DNA of 32,894 nucleotides from Iamia sp035575815 (lineage in GTDB: Bacteria; Actinomycetota; Acidimicrobiia; Acidimicrobiales; Iamiaceae): positions 1 through 32,894 of the forward strand of contig NZ_DATLXO010000194.1 in the NCBI RefSeq assembly GCF_035575815.1, read 5' to 3'. Positions 8,187 through 15,872 of the stretch are shown in pieces (within the stretch, counting starts at the first letter, position 1; the number at the start of each line of letters is the position of its first letter). Below the pieces are notes generated by a model, which did no database searches, was not told where the DNA came from, and was given only the letters and a program-made list of their open reading frames with translations. Both the position numbers and the translations under genes were made by a program.

Positions 8187-8939
8187 TCAGCGCTTGGAGA
8201 TCTTGGCCTGGAGGGCGGCGAGGCGTTCGGCGAAGGCGGGCTGGTGCAGCGACCAGACCTGCGGATCGAGCTCGAGGTCCACGGCCTCGTCGTGGGTCGC
8301 CACGCCGGCCATGGCCCCGAGGGTCTCCTTCACCTTCACGACCAGCTCGCGAGGGGCCGCCGCGGCCCGGGCGGCCAGCTCGTGGGCCGTGGCCAGCAGC
8401 TCGTCGTCGTCGACGCAACGCCACACCAACCCGACCCGCTCAGCCTCAGCGCCGTCGAGGATCTCGCCGAAGAGCAGCGCGGCGGCCGCCGCCTGGGGGC
8501 CGGCGACGCGCCGGAACATCCACGTGTGGCCGCCGCCGGGGTGGAGGCCCAGCTGCAGGAACCGGGTGTCGAAGCGGGCGCGGCGCGCCGCGAGGCGGAC
8601 GTCGCAGGCCAGGGCCAGGTTCATGCCGGCGCCGACCGCGGCACCGTTGACCGCGGCGATGGTGGGCAGCGGGCAGTGGGCCACGCGGAGGAAGCCCTCG
8701 TAGATCGCCAGCAGCCCGTCACGCTCGGAGGCCCCGAGATCCGAGAGATCGGCCCCGGCGCAGAACGCGCGACCCTCGCCGGTGACGACGACGGCCCCCA
8801 CAGAGGTGTCGGCCTCCACGGCGTCGACGGCGGCGACGAGGTCGTCACCGAGCGGTCCGCCGAGGGCGTTGCGCCGGTCGGGGTCATCGAGGGTGATGAG
8901 GGCCACCCCGTCGGTGATGTCGGTGCGCACGAGGCTCAT
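8187..8939 (-). CDS. Enoyl-CoA hydratase/isomerase family protein
   Basis: A 250-residue crotonase-fold protein. The CoA-binding ADLSDLG segment after GRAFCAG (about residues 56-68) and the oxyanion-hole NGAAVGAGMNLALACD stretch (about 98-113) are clear. In classical hydratases two glutamates do the chemistry. By eye, FDTRFLQLGLHPGGG replaces the usual QPEI...PGAGG segment, so the first Glu position is Phe, and the second Glu position near AALLFGE appears to be Ala. Hydratase activity is therefore doubtful; isomerase, thioesterase or another CoA reaction is possible. It is third in an operon with the acyltransferase and epimerase, 10 bp after the latter. Confidence 0.85.
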   Translation of the reverse strand: MSLVRTDITDGVALITLDDPDRRNALGGPLGDDLVAAVDAVEADTSVGAVVVTGEGRAFCAGADLSDLGASERDGLLAIYEGFLRVAHCPLPTIAAVNGAAVGAGMNLALACDVRLAARRARFDTRFLQLGLHPGGGHTWMFRRVAGPQAAAAALLFGEILDGAEAERVGLVWRCVDDDELLATAHELAARAAAAPRELVVKVKETLGAMAGVATHDEAVDLELDPQVWSLHQPAFAERLAALQAKISKR

Positions 8940-8949
8940 GGGGTGGTGA

Positions 8950-9993
8950 TCATCCTTCTCCGTCGCGCACGACGGCGGGGGAGTGGCGGAAGAACGCCTC
9001 GACGTCCTCCTCGTAGCGGTACTCGGAGTCGTGGTTGCCGATGGTCTGGCGCAGCCGCACGGCCTCGACGAACGCCTGAGCCGCGCCGGCGGTGGTGTAT
9101 CGGTACTCGAAGCCGGCCTCCTTGAGGCGGCGGTTGTCGATGCCCCGGCCGAACCGGAGGAGGTCGAGCAGCTCGGGGGGGATGTCGACGCCGACGCGCC
9201 GCAGGGGCTCGGCGGCCAGGTTGGTGCCGAGGAACGGCAGGGGGATCGTCGCCTTGCCGCAGATGCGGGCGATCTCGCTCCACGGGACGAGCCCGTCGCC
9301 GGCCACGTTGTAGATGCCCGAGCGGCCCTCGCCGAGGCTGAAGAGCAACGAGCGGACCACGTCGTCTTCGTGGATCAGCTGGAGCCGGGGGTCGAAGCCG
9401 AAGACCGACGGCACCGCGGGAAGGCGGAGCGCCTTGCTGAACGGGGTGGAGAGCTTGGGCCCGAGCACGTTCGAGAAGCGCAACAGCGTGACCTCGACGT
9501 GGGGGTTGTCGACGGCGAAGTCCCGCACGTAGCCCTCGACCTCGAGCAGGCTGCGCTCGATGCCGGTGCGCGGCGTGCTCTTGCGCGGCGTGGTCTCGGT
9601 GAACCACACCGGGTCGCGGGCGGTGGTGCCGTAGACGAGCGCCGAGGACTTCACGACGACGTTGCGCACCGTGCTCGCCGGGGTGGCGGCGGCGGCGAAG
9701 AGGTTCATGGTGCCGATGACGTTGATCTCGTGCAGCCGGCGCCCTGAGGTCTGGGTGCTGTCGACGACGAGGAACGTGTGGACGATCGTGTCGACCTTGG
9801 TGGCGGCCACGATGCGCGACAGGATCGAGTAGTTCTCGTCGGAGCGGACGTACTCAGTGCGCTCGAGGCGGACCTTCGGCTCCTCGGTGTCGAGGCCGAT
9901 GATGACCTCGATGTCGGGGTCCCGTTCGAGGGCCTGGGCCAGCCGGCCACCCCAGAAGGTGCCCAGACCGGTGATGAGGACGCGGCGTCCCAC
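8950..9993 (-). CDS. NAD-dependent epimerase/dehydratase-like SDR (Rv0501-like)
   Basis: A 347-residue extended short-chain dehydrogenase fold. The Rossmann glycine loop is TGLGTFWGG (residues 8-16), and the acidic NAD-ribose contact is in GLDTEEPK. The KSSALVYG segment (about residues 123-130) matches the strand before the active site. The catalytic YxxxK is not visible where expected (about 145-155, RTGIERSLLEVEG), so epimerase chemistry may be lost. Gene order and sequence style match the mycobacterial Rv0501-Rv0502 pair, a GalE-like SDR next to an acyltransferase of unknown substrate. The GTG start at 9993 is 12 bp after the acyltransferase stop. A role in lipid or envelope metabolism is inferred from the neighbour. 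Confidence 0.85.
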   Translation of the reverse strand: MGRRVLITGLGTFWGGRLAQALERDPDIEVIIGLDTEEPKVRLERTEYVRSDENYSILSRIVAATKVDTIVHTFLVVDSTQTSGRRLHEINVIGTMNLFAAAATPASTVRNVVVKSSALVYGTTARDPVWFTETTPRKSTPRTGIERSLLEVEGYVRDFAVDNPHVEVTLLRFSNVLGPKLSTPFSKALRLPAVPSVFGFDPRLQLIHEDDVVRSLLFSLGEGRSGIYNVAGDGLVPWSEIARICGKATIPLPFLGTNLAAEPLRRVGVDIPPELLDLLRFGRGIDNRRLKEAGFEYRYTTAGAAQAFVEAVRLRQTIGNHDSEYRYEEDVEAFFRHSPAVVRDGEG

Positions 9994-10005
9994 GGTGCGC
10001 TCGGC

Positions 10006-10881
10006 CTACCCGAACCAGACCGAGCGGCGCTGCTGGAGCATGTCGAACAGTGCTTCTTGGATGCTCTGGCGGATCTCCTCGGAGACGTCCATGATCCGGC
10101 TCTTGGAGTACCGGGGCTGGTCGGGCGGTTCGTCGAAGGTGACCGGCGGCAGGACCCTCAGCTTGAACTTGGAGGGGAAGTAGGCCACCGCGCCCAGCGG
10201 TCCGAAGGCCAACATGTTGGCGGTGATGGGGAAGTACGGGGTGCCGAGCAGCTTGGCCAGCGCCGGCACCCGGGCGACGGTCGGCATGGACTCCTCCGCC
10301 CCGACCACGGCGATGGGGATGATCGGCACCCCCGCCCGCATGGCGATCTCGACGAAGCCGCCGCGGCCGAAGCGCCGGAGCCGGTAGCGCTCCTGGTAGG
10401 TCTTGGCCGGGCCCTTGGTGCCCTCGGGGAACACCAGGACCAGCTGGCCCTGCTCACGGAGGAGTCGGTACGCGTTGTCGGGTTGGGCGACCACGCCGCC
10501 GTTGCGGGCCCAGAGGGTGCCGACGACGGGCAGCGACTTGAAGTAGTGATCCGCGAGCCCGTACACCGCTCGGCCCATCTCGGTCTCGATGCCGTGCATG
10601 ATCGCCGGGGCATCAGAGGGCACCGCGGCGGCATGGTTCGCCACCAGCAGGGCGCCGCCCTCGGCGGGGATGTTGTCGAAGTCCTCCCACTCGACCCGGA
10701 ACCACTTGTCGTAGAGCGGGGCGTAGATGCGGCGGGTGAGGGCCCGCATGTGCTCGCTGCGGCCCCACTCGTCGACGTCGCCGATGCGCGGATCCGCGAC
10801 CGGTGCGGGCGCCTCGGCCGGCGGCGGCAGGGCCACCGGGACGAGGGCCCGGCCGCGGTGCTCCTGGGTGGGGCGGGCCAT
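10006..10881 (-). CDS. Lysophospholipid acyltransferase (PlsC-like, Rv0502-like)
   Basis: A 291-residue membrane-associated acyltransferase that moves an acyl chain onto a glycerolipid. The block I motif is ANHAAAVPSDAP, an HX6D form seen in this subfamily instead of HX4D. The FPEGTKG block III motif, the VPIIPIAVVGAEES block IV segment and the conserved C-terminus (YSKSRIMD ... RRSVWFG) closely follow mycobacterial Rv0502. The start at 10881 is supported by TACGCT 7 nt upstream on the minus strand; the longer reading adds a Gly-rich leader outside the family. It is first in a three-gene operon with the epimerase and crotonase. Confidence 0.9.
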   Translation of the reverse strand: MARPTQEHRGRALVPVALPPPAEAPAPVADPRIGDVDEWGRSEHMRALTRRIYAPLYDKWFRVEWEDFDNIPAEGGALLVANHAAAVPSDAPAIMHGIETEMGRAVYGLADHYFKSLPVVGTLWARNGGVVAQPDNAYRLLREQGQLVLVFPEGTKGPAKTYQERYRLRRFGRGGFVEIAMRAGVPIIPIAVVGAEESMPTVARVPALAKLLGTPYFPITANMLAFGPLGAVAYFPSKFKLRVLPPVTFDEPPDQPRYSKSRIMDVSEEIRQSIQEALFDMLQQRRSVWFG

Positions 10882-10888
10882 CGCGTCG

Positions 10889-10894
10889 AGCGTA
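10889..10894 (-). promoter_or_regulatory. Leaderless -10 box for the acyltransferase operon
   Basis: TACGCT on the minus strand, 7 nt before the ATG at 10881. No Shine-Dalgarno sequence is visible. Confidence 0.45.
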
Positions 10895-10948
10895 CTCCCG
10901 CCCCCTCCCACCCCGCCCGCCCCGACACCCCCACCCCGATCCCCACCC

Positions 10949-10999
10949 CGACATTGCGTACCTGAGTCGCGCCTGGCGCGACTCAGGTACGCAATGTCG
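10949..10999. terminator. Perfect 25-bp palindrome with a 1-nt centre
   Basis: The 25 bases at 10949-10973 are the exact reverse complement of 10975-10999, with a single T at 10974. It sits between the nuclease gene end (11034, minus) and the acyltransferase start (10881, minus). It would form a very stable cruciform or hairpin without a T-run and most likely ends nuclease transcription. A repeat family or protein site is also possible because the arms are not simply GC-rich (CATTGCGTACCTGAGTCGC). Confidence 0.65.
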
Positions 11000-11033
11000 A
11001 GGACCTCCTGGCCTGAGGAAAGGGGTCAGGGGG

Positions 11034-11999
11034 TCAAGGCCCGGCGTCGTCGAGGTGGGCCCGGCCCGGCGGGCACTGCTCGAGCTCCCGGCACCACCGG
11101 CAGGCGCCCGACGGTCGGCGGACCGCCTCGGCGCCGCCGTGGAGGATCGCCAGCATCCGGGCGATGCCGTCGGCAACGCGAGCGGCGGCCGCGTCGAGCA
11201 GGCCCGCGGTGACCGCTTCGGGGTGCAGCTGGCCCGAATCCAGGTACGAGGTGGCGACCACCCGGGGCGGCACGCCGGCGCGCAGCGTCTCGACCAGCGC
11301 GTAGAACCGCAGGTCGTCGCGGTGGTGGAGGGCCACGTTGCCGGTCTTGAAGTCGACGACGACCTTGCCCGCCCGCATGCCCTCGGCCCGGCCCAGCACC
11401 AGGTCGGGGCGACCCTGGAGGATCACCCGGCCGGCGGCCAGCTCGGCTCGCATCCGCACCTCGGTGACGGGCCGCCAGGTGTGGCTCAGCGGCGGCCACG
11501 CGTCCTCGAAGGCGCTCACCCGGGCGATGGCCTCCCCCCGGACCTCGGCCCTGTCGTCCTCGTCGCAGTCCCGCAGCCAGTCCGACATCCACTCGTCGGA
11601 CGCCGAGAGCCGTTCGAGGGCCCGGTCGACGAGGCGGCCGGGGGTGGCGGGTGAGCGGCGGTTCAGGCTGAGCTCGATCGCCTTGTGCGCGACCGACCCC
11701 ACGACGATCGGCGGCAGGATGGTGAAGGTGTCGTGGACCTCGTCGGAGCGCCACCGCTCCTCACAGGCGTGCACCGTCGCCAGGGCGTGCTTGGAGACGA
11801 AGAGCGTCCGGCCCTCGGGGAGCAGCTCGAGGTGCGGTGCCAGATCGGCCTCCAGGTCGGCGCGGAGCTGGCGGGCGATGCCGTCGGCGAACACCGGTCG
11901 GGTCGAGCGCGGTGCGCCCAGGCGGTCGAGCGTCTCGCGCTGGCGGGGTGTGAGCCCGTCGCCGGGGCCCAGGTCCTCGGCGCCGCCGTCGGAGTCCAT
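11034..11999 (-). CDS. RecB-like PD-(D/E)XK nuclease with Fe-S cysteines
   Basis: A 321-residue protein of the RecB/Cas4/AddB-C nuclease superfamily. GSVAHKAIE (about residue 100, with the superfamily His), GRPDLVLG (motif II Asp) and KVVVDFKTG (motif III D-x-K) form the metal-dependent nuclease site. A lone Cys in TVHACEERW and three C-terminal cysteines in GACRWCRELEQCPPG match the 1+3 cysteine pattern that holds a 4Fe-4S cluster in Cas4 and AddB. No helicase, Cas or Rec partner lies nearby. ATG 11999 is chosen because TATCCT lies 9 nt upstream on the minus strand; the longer reading has no family similarity. A stand-alone DNA repair or processing nuclease is likely. Confidence 0.85.
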   Translation of the reverse strand: MDSDGGAEDLGPGDGLTPRQRETLDRLGAPRSTRPVFADGIARQLRADLEADLAPHLELLPEGRTLFVSKHALATVHACEERWRSDEVHDTFTILPPIVVGSVAHKAIELSLNRRSPATPGRLVDRALERLSASDEWMSDWLRDCDEDDRAEVRGEAIARVSAFEDAWPPLSHTWRPVTEVRMRAELAAGRVILQGRPDLVLGRAEGMRAGKVVVDFKTGNVALHHRDDLRFYALVETLRAGVPPRVVATSYLDSGQLHPEAVTAGLLDAAAARVADGIARMLAILHGGAEAVRRPSGACRWCRELEQCPPGRAHLDDAGP

Positions 12000-12008
12000 C
12001 GTGAACCG

Positions 12009-12014
12009 AGGATA
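12009..12014 (-). promoter_or_regulatory. -10 box for the RecB-like gene
   Basis: TATCCT on the minus strand, 9 nt before the ATG at 11999, in the divergent region shared with the small gene at 12143. Confidence 0.4.
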
Positions 12015-12142
12015 GGTCGCAGCCCGCCCATCGAACTGGTAGGCGATCTGGGGCCGGGAGCACCCGATGTGCTGACCACTTCGACCCGAGGACGCCGGGT
12101 CCGCAGCCCTCGGTGTCACACCCCCCCGTCAGACTGTTCCCC

Positions 12143-12472
12143 ATGGATGCCACCGCAGTGCACTTCGCCTCCGCCGCCCGGCTCATCGGTGAGGCGGCGC
12201 GGACCCGGGGCCTGGTGGTGCCCGCCTTCCGGAGCCCACCGCGGCGGCCCGGCGCGGCGCGCACGCTGCGCCGCTGGGCTGGGGGCGGGGCGACCGTCTC
12301 GGTCGAGGTGCGGGGCCGGCCCTACGAGGCCGTGGTCGCCGACATGGTCGAGGGGGTGGTGGTCGTCAACCGGGTCGAGGGCGCGAACGCCACCCGTCTG
12401 CGCACCAGCCTGTGGGCGGCGGTGCTGGCGGGCACCGGTGTAGCCAGGGGCGGGGACGTGGCCGCGGCCTGA
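12143..12472 (+). CDS. Small conserved-looking protein of unknown function
   Basis: A 109-residue protein I do not recognise. It has a helical N-terminus (HFASAARLIGEAARTRG, about residues 7-23), an Arg-rich basic middle (about 33-50) and a beta-strand-like region (VSVEVRGRPYEAVVADM). No signal peptide or membrane segment is seen. CAGACT at 12130-12135 lies 7 nt before ATG 12143, a weak leaderless box. The second half of the gene is repeated in decayed form directly downstream (12499-12648), which argues that this copy is the functional parent. The basic character would allow nucleic-acid binding, but that is only a guess. Confidence 0.6.
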   Translation: MDATAVHFASAARLIGEAARTRGLVVPAFRSPPRRPGAARTLRRWAGGGATVSVEVRGRPYEAVVADMVEGVVVVNRVEGANATRLRTSLWAAVLAGTGVARGGDVAAA

Positions 12473-12498
12473 CCGGGAGACGAGGGCCACCGCCTTGC

Positions 12499-12648
12499 TC
12501 GAGGTGCAGGGGCCCATGAGGCCGTGGTCGCCGCCATGGTCGAGGGTCAATCGGGTCGGGAGCTGACGCAACCGCTGCGCACCAGCCTGTGGGCGGCGGT
12601 GCTTTCCGACACCGACGTGGCGACCGGTGGCGACGGGCCGCGGCCCGA
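12499..12648 (+). pseudogene. Decayed tandem copy of the 3' half of the preceding gene
   Basis: Bases from 12499 match 12303 onward (TCGAGGTGC, then GAGGCCGTGGTCGCC). GCGCACCAGCCTGTGGGCGG at 12577-12596 repeats 12400-12419 exactly. The offset falls from 196 to 177 bp, so copy 2 has lost 19 bp net. The reading frame is broken and no start is kept. Confidence 0.75.
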
Positions 12649-12677
12649 TCAGTCGGGGCCGACATCGAGGTCGGGGG

Positions 12678-12683
12678 TAGCGT
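12678..12683 (+). promoter_or_regulatory. -10 box for the THUMP methyltransferase
   Basis: TAGCGT preceded by GGG, 10 nt before ATG 12694, the same context as the tRNA promoter at 15771. Confidence 0.45.
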
Positions 12684-12693
12684 CGGCTCGGCC

Positions 12694-13881
12694 ATGGCCC
12701 CTCCACCGTCAGCGCCCGGCCGCCCGTCGTCGCCGGGAGGGCGGGCGCGTCGGCCCGACCGGGCCCTTGCTGTCGTCGTGTGCCTGCCCGGCCTGGAGGA
12801 CGTGGTCGCCGGCGAGCTGAACGCCATCGGCATCGCCAGCCGACCGGCCGGTACCGGCGCCCGCGCGGCGCGGATGACCGACCGCCAGCTCTACCTGGCC
12901 AACGTCACCCTGGCGTCGGCCACCCGGGTGCTCGTCGATGCCGGGTCGATCACTGCCCGGTCGTTCCCGGTGCTCGAGGAACGGCTCAGCGAGGTCGACC
13001 TGTCGCCGTGGATCGAGCGGGGCCGCCCCGTGCGCTTCCGCGTCTCCGCCCACCGGTCCCGGCTCCAGCACACCGGCGCCGTCGAGGAACGGGTGCGACG
13101 GGTCATGGGGCTGGGGCCGCCGTCAGAGGCCGACGAACCCGACGCCGCGCTCGTCGTCGTGCGCATCGATCGCGACGAGCTGTCGTTCCGGATCGACTCG
13201 TCGGGCTCCCCGCTCCATCACCGCGGCTGGCGCGGCCGAGCCGCGAAGGCCCCGCTGCGCGAGACCATCGCGGCGGCCGCCCTCACCGCCTCGGGCTGGG
13301 CGCCGGGCCTACCCCTCGTCGACCCGTTCTGCGGCTCGGGCACCCTCGCCATCGAGGCCGCCCGCCGGGTCGCCGGCATCGCCCCCGGCGCCGGGCGGAG
13401 CTTCGCCTTCGAGCGGTGGCCGTCGTTCGCGCCGGGCACCTGGGCCTCGGTGCAGGCCACGGTGACCACCCAGGAGGTCGCGTCGACGGGCGACGCGCCC
13501 ATCGTGGCCCGCGACCGCGACGCCGGGGCCGCCGCCGCGACCCGCGAGAACGCCGAGCGGGCAGGCGTCGCCCACCTGGTGACCGTGCGGGAGGGGGCCG
13601 TCTCCGCCGCTGCGCCCCCCGACGGCATCGACCGGCCGGGCTGGATCGTCAGCAACCCGCCGTGGGGCGGCCGCCTGAGCGGGGGCGGTGACCTCCGCGA
13701 CCTCTACGCCCGGCTGGGCCAGGTCGCCACCGGCGCCTTCAGCGGCTGGGGCGTCGCCCTCCTGGTGGCCGACACCCGCCTGGCGCGCGCCACCGGCCTC
13801 GCCGGCGACGTGCGGCTCCACACCCGGGCCGGCGGCACCCCCGTCGACCTGGTCGTCACCGAACCCGCCCCGCGCCCGTAG
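12694..13881 (+). CDS. THUMP-domain class I RNA methyltransferase
   Basis: A 395-residue SAM-dependent RNA methyltransferase of the RlmL/Trm14 type, acting on a guanine N2 in rRNA or tRNA. The N-terminal ferredoxin-like/THUMP part spans about residues 25-175 (CLPGLEDVVAGEL; VRFRVSAHRSRLQHTG; the HHRGWR linker). The Rossmann methyltransferase carries DPFCGSGTLAIEAA (about 209-222, SAM site), an ARDRDAGAAAATRENA segment (motif II) and the catalytic SNPPWGG (about 318-324), where NPPW replaces the commoner NPPY. It ends in TAG, whose bases also form the -10 box of the next gene. The start at 12694 is set by the upstream TAGCGT; the longer reading enters the decayed repeat. Confidence 0.88.
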   Translation: MAPPPSAPGRPSSPGGRARRPDRALAVVVCLPGLEDVVAGELNAIGIASRPAGTGARAARMTDRQLYLANVTLASATRVLVDAGSITARSFPVLEERLSEVDLSPWIERGRPVRFRVSAHRSRLQHTGAVEERVRRVMGLGPPSEADEPDAALVVVRIDRDELSFRIDSSGSPLHHRGWRGRAAKAPLRETIAAAALTASGWAPGLPLVDPFCGSGTLAIEAARRVAGIAPGAGRSFAFERWPSFAPGTWASVQATVTTQEVASTGDAPIVARDRDAGAAAATRENAERAGVAHLVTVREGAVSAAAPPDGIDRPGWIVSNPPWGGRLSGGGDLRDLYARLGQVATGAFSGWGVALLVADTRLARATGLAGDVRLHTRAGGTPVDLVVTEPAPRP

Positions 13882-13884
13882 CCT
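13879..13884 (+). promoter_or_regulatory. -10 box overlapping a stop codon
   Basis: TAGCCT begins with the TAG stop of the methyltransferase and stands 6 nt before the GTG start at 13891. One trinucleotide seems to serve both as stop codon and as part of a leaderless promoter. Confidence 0.4.
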
Positions 13885-13890
13885 GGGCAC

Positions 13891-14829
13891 GTGGTGGATG
13901 GGCACCCGTTCCGGTTCGGGATCCAGCGGGCGCAGTTCGCCGACGCCTCCTCGTTGCGGTCGACGGCGCGCCGGGCCGAAGCGGCTGGCTTCGACGTCTT
14001 CCACACCGCGGATCACGTGCACCCCGAGGTCTGGTCGCCGCTCATGGCCCTCCAGGCCGTGGCCGAGGCGACCGAGCGGCTGCGGGTCTGCCCACTGGTG
14101 CTGAACAACGACTTCCACCACCCGGTTCACCTGGCGACCGAGCTGGCCACCCTCGACCACGTGAGCGGCGGTCGGGTGGAGCTGGGCATCGGGGCGGGCC
14201 ACTCCTTCACCGAGTACGACGCCATCGGGCTGACGTTCGACGCCCCGGCGGTGCGGAAGGCCCGCATGGCCGAGGCGGTCGAGGTGCTGCGGCGCCTGCT
14301 CACCGGCGAGGCGGTCGATCACGACGGCGAGCACTACCGGCTTCGCGGCGCCCGGGTCGCGGCGTCACTCCAGGGCCACCTGCCGTTCCTCGTCGGGGTG
14401 AACGGCGGGCCTGCGGCCCTGGCCCACGCCGCGCACCACGCCGATGTGCTCGGCCTCACCATGACCGGCCGCACCCTTCCGGACGGGCAACGCCACCAGG
14501 TGCGCTGGGAGGCCGAGCGGCTCGACCGCGTCGTCGCCCACATCCGCCCGCAGGCTTCGGGCCGGGACCGACCGCTGGAGCTGCACGCCCTGGTGCAGGT
14601 CGTCACGATCACCGGCGATCGCGAGGGCGCCACCCGCGCCCTGCTCGACCAGCTCCCGGGCCTGGCGGTCGAGGACGCCCTGGCCACGCCGTTCCTCGCC
14701 GTCGGCACCCACGACGAGATCGCCGAGCACCTGCGCCGGTGCCGCGACCGCTGGGGCATCTCCTACGTGACCGTCCGCAACATCGACGCCTTCGCCCCCG
14801 TGATCGAGCGCCTGAGGAGCCAGCCGTGA
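13891..14829 (+). CDS. LLM-class F420-dependent oxidoreductase
   Basis: A 312-residue luciferase-like monooxygenase-fold (TIM barrel) enzyme, probably using coenzyme F420 rather than FMN as is usual in this actinobacterial group (TIGR03621-like). FRFGIQRAQFAD opens the barrel, AEAAGFDVFHTADHV (about residues 30-44) is the early F420 contact, and LATLDHVSGGRVELGIGAGH (about 88-107) is the family hallmark. The late segments FLVGVNGG and ADVLGLT are also typical. The gene overlaps its downstream neighbour by 4 bp (GTGA), so the two are translated together. The substrate is unknown. Confidence 0.88.
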   Translation: MVDGHPFRFGIQRAQFADASSLRSTARRAEAAGFDVFHTADHVHPEVWSPLMALQAVAEATERLRVCPLVLNNDFHHPVHLATELATLDHVSGGRVELGIGAGHSFTEYDAIGLTFDAPAVRKARMAEAVEVLRRLLTGEAVDHDGEHYRLRGARVAASLQGHLPFLVGVNGGPAALAHAAHHADVLGLTMTGRTLPDGQRHQVRWEAERLDRVVAHIRPQASGRDRPLELHALVQVVTITGDREGATRALLDQLPGLAVEDALATPFLAVGTHDEIAEHLRRCRDRWGISYVTVRNIDAFAPVIERLRSQP

Positions 14830-15704
14830 GCCCGAGCCTGACCACCGAGCGGATGCCGATGGCCTTCATCGGCCACGGGAACCCCATGAACGCGCTGGAA
14901 CGGAACCGCTTCACCGAGGCCTGGCAGGAGCTGGGGGCGTCGGCCCCCACCCCTCGGGCCGTGCTGGTCGTGTCGGCCCACTGGTACGTCAACGCAACTG
15001 CGGTCACCGCCATGAGCCACCCCCGGACGATCCACGACTTCTACGGCTTCCCCGAACCGCTCTTCGCCGTCAGCTACCCGGCGCCGGGCGATCCCGATGT
15101 GGCCGATGAGGTCGTCGAGGTGGCCGCGCCCACCTGGGTCGGGCTCGACCACGACAGCTGGGGCCTCGACCACGGCACCTGGTCGGTGCTGCTGCACGTG
15201 TTCCCCGACGCGGAGGTGCCCGTGGTCCAGCTCACCATCGACGCCGGCAAGTCCTACGACGAGCACGTCGCCCTGGGGGCCGCCCTGGCGCCCCTGCGCG
15301 AACGGGGCGTGATGATCGTCGGCAGCGGCAACGTGGTGCACAACCTGCGCCGCATCGACTGGTCCCGCGCCGAGGGTGGCTTCGACTGGGCCCAGCGCTT
15401 CGATGACGCCGCCCGCGAGATCATGACCGGCGCACCGGGCGACGTCGCCCGCCTGGCCGAGCACCCGGACCACGCCCTGGCGGTCCCGACCCCCGATCAC
15501 CTCATCCCCTTGCTCTACGTCGCCGGGGCGGCGGCGGGCCGTTCGAGGCTCCGTCCTGACGGGCCGCATGAGCCAGTCCACGGTCGGCAGCCTGGCCGTT
15601 CTGACGAAGCTGGCCCGACGTTGCCGCGCTCGTCGCCGCCCGACCCGACAGCCCGTGACGGACGCCTGACCGAACCGGGATCGCGGGGCATCGAGCTGTC
15701 GTGA
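14826..15704 (+). CDS. 4,5-DOPA dioxygenase-like extradiol ring-cleavage enzyme
   Basis: A LigB-type extradiol dioxygenase related to YgiD, which uses a metal ion to open catechol rings. MAFIGHGNPMNAL (about residues 13-25), the metal-site SAHWY (about 51-55), LDHDSWGLDHGTWSVL (about 109-124) and NVVHNLRRI (about 172-180) are well kept. PTPDHLIPLLYVAGA (about 221-235) marks the usual late motif. After it the expected short ending of about 25 residues is missing. Instead a Pro/Arg/Gly-rich tail of about 55 residues runs to 15704, while the +1 frame reads VLTGRMSQSTVGSLAVL, resembling the family's usual GSLSM-like ending. A recent frameshift near 15535-15560 is likely, and the protein may have reduced stability. 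The start is the GTG overlapping the upstream stop. Confidence 0.8.
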   Translation: MSPSLTTERMPMAFIGHGNPMNALERNRFTEAWQELGASAPTPRAVLVVSAHWYVNATAVTAMSHPRTIHDFYGFPEPLFAVSYPAPGDPDVADEVVEVAAPTWVGLDHDSWGLDHGTWSVLLHVFPDAEVPVVQLTIDAGKSYDEHVALGAALAPLRERGVMIVGSGNVVHNLRRIDWSRAEGGFDWAQRFDDAAREIMTGAPGDVARLAEHPDHALAVPTPDHLIPLLYVAGAAAGRSRLRPDGPHEPVHGRQPGRSDEAGPTLPRSSPPDPTARDGRLTEPGSRGIELS

Positions 15705-15770
15705 ACGCTCCCGCAGGCGCCTTGCGATCAGCAGGGATCATCGCCCGGCCGGCCAGCCGACGGCTCGGGG

Positions 15771-15776
15771 TAGCGT
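15771..15776 (+). promoter_or_regulatory. tRNA-Leu promoter -10 box
   Basis: TAGCGT, 10 nt before the tRNA 5' end. No TTGACA-like -35 is visible at the right distance. It is the best-anchored example of this hexamer in the window. Confidence 0.55.
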
Positions 15777-15786
15777 TCCACCTCTC

Positions 15787-15872
15787 GCCCGGGTGGCGGA
15801 ATCGGCAGACGCAGAGGGCTTAAACCCCTCGGGAGCCTCGGCTCCGTGCGGGTTCAAGTCCCGCCCCGGGCA
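15787..15872 (+). tRNA. tRNA-Leu (anticodon UAA)
   Basis: An 86-nt class II tRNA. The acceptor GCCCGGG pairs with CCCGGGC before discriminator A at 15872. The anticodon stem GAGGG/CCCTC encloses loop CTTAAAC with anticodon TAA. A long variable arm (GGGAGCCTCGGCTCC) and the T-arm GCGGG-TTCAAGT-CCCGC are all paired. CCA is not encoded. The 3' end abuts an integrase remnant, so this gene served as an integration site. Confidence 0.96.
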
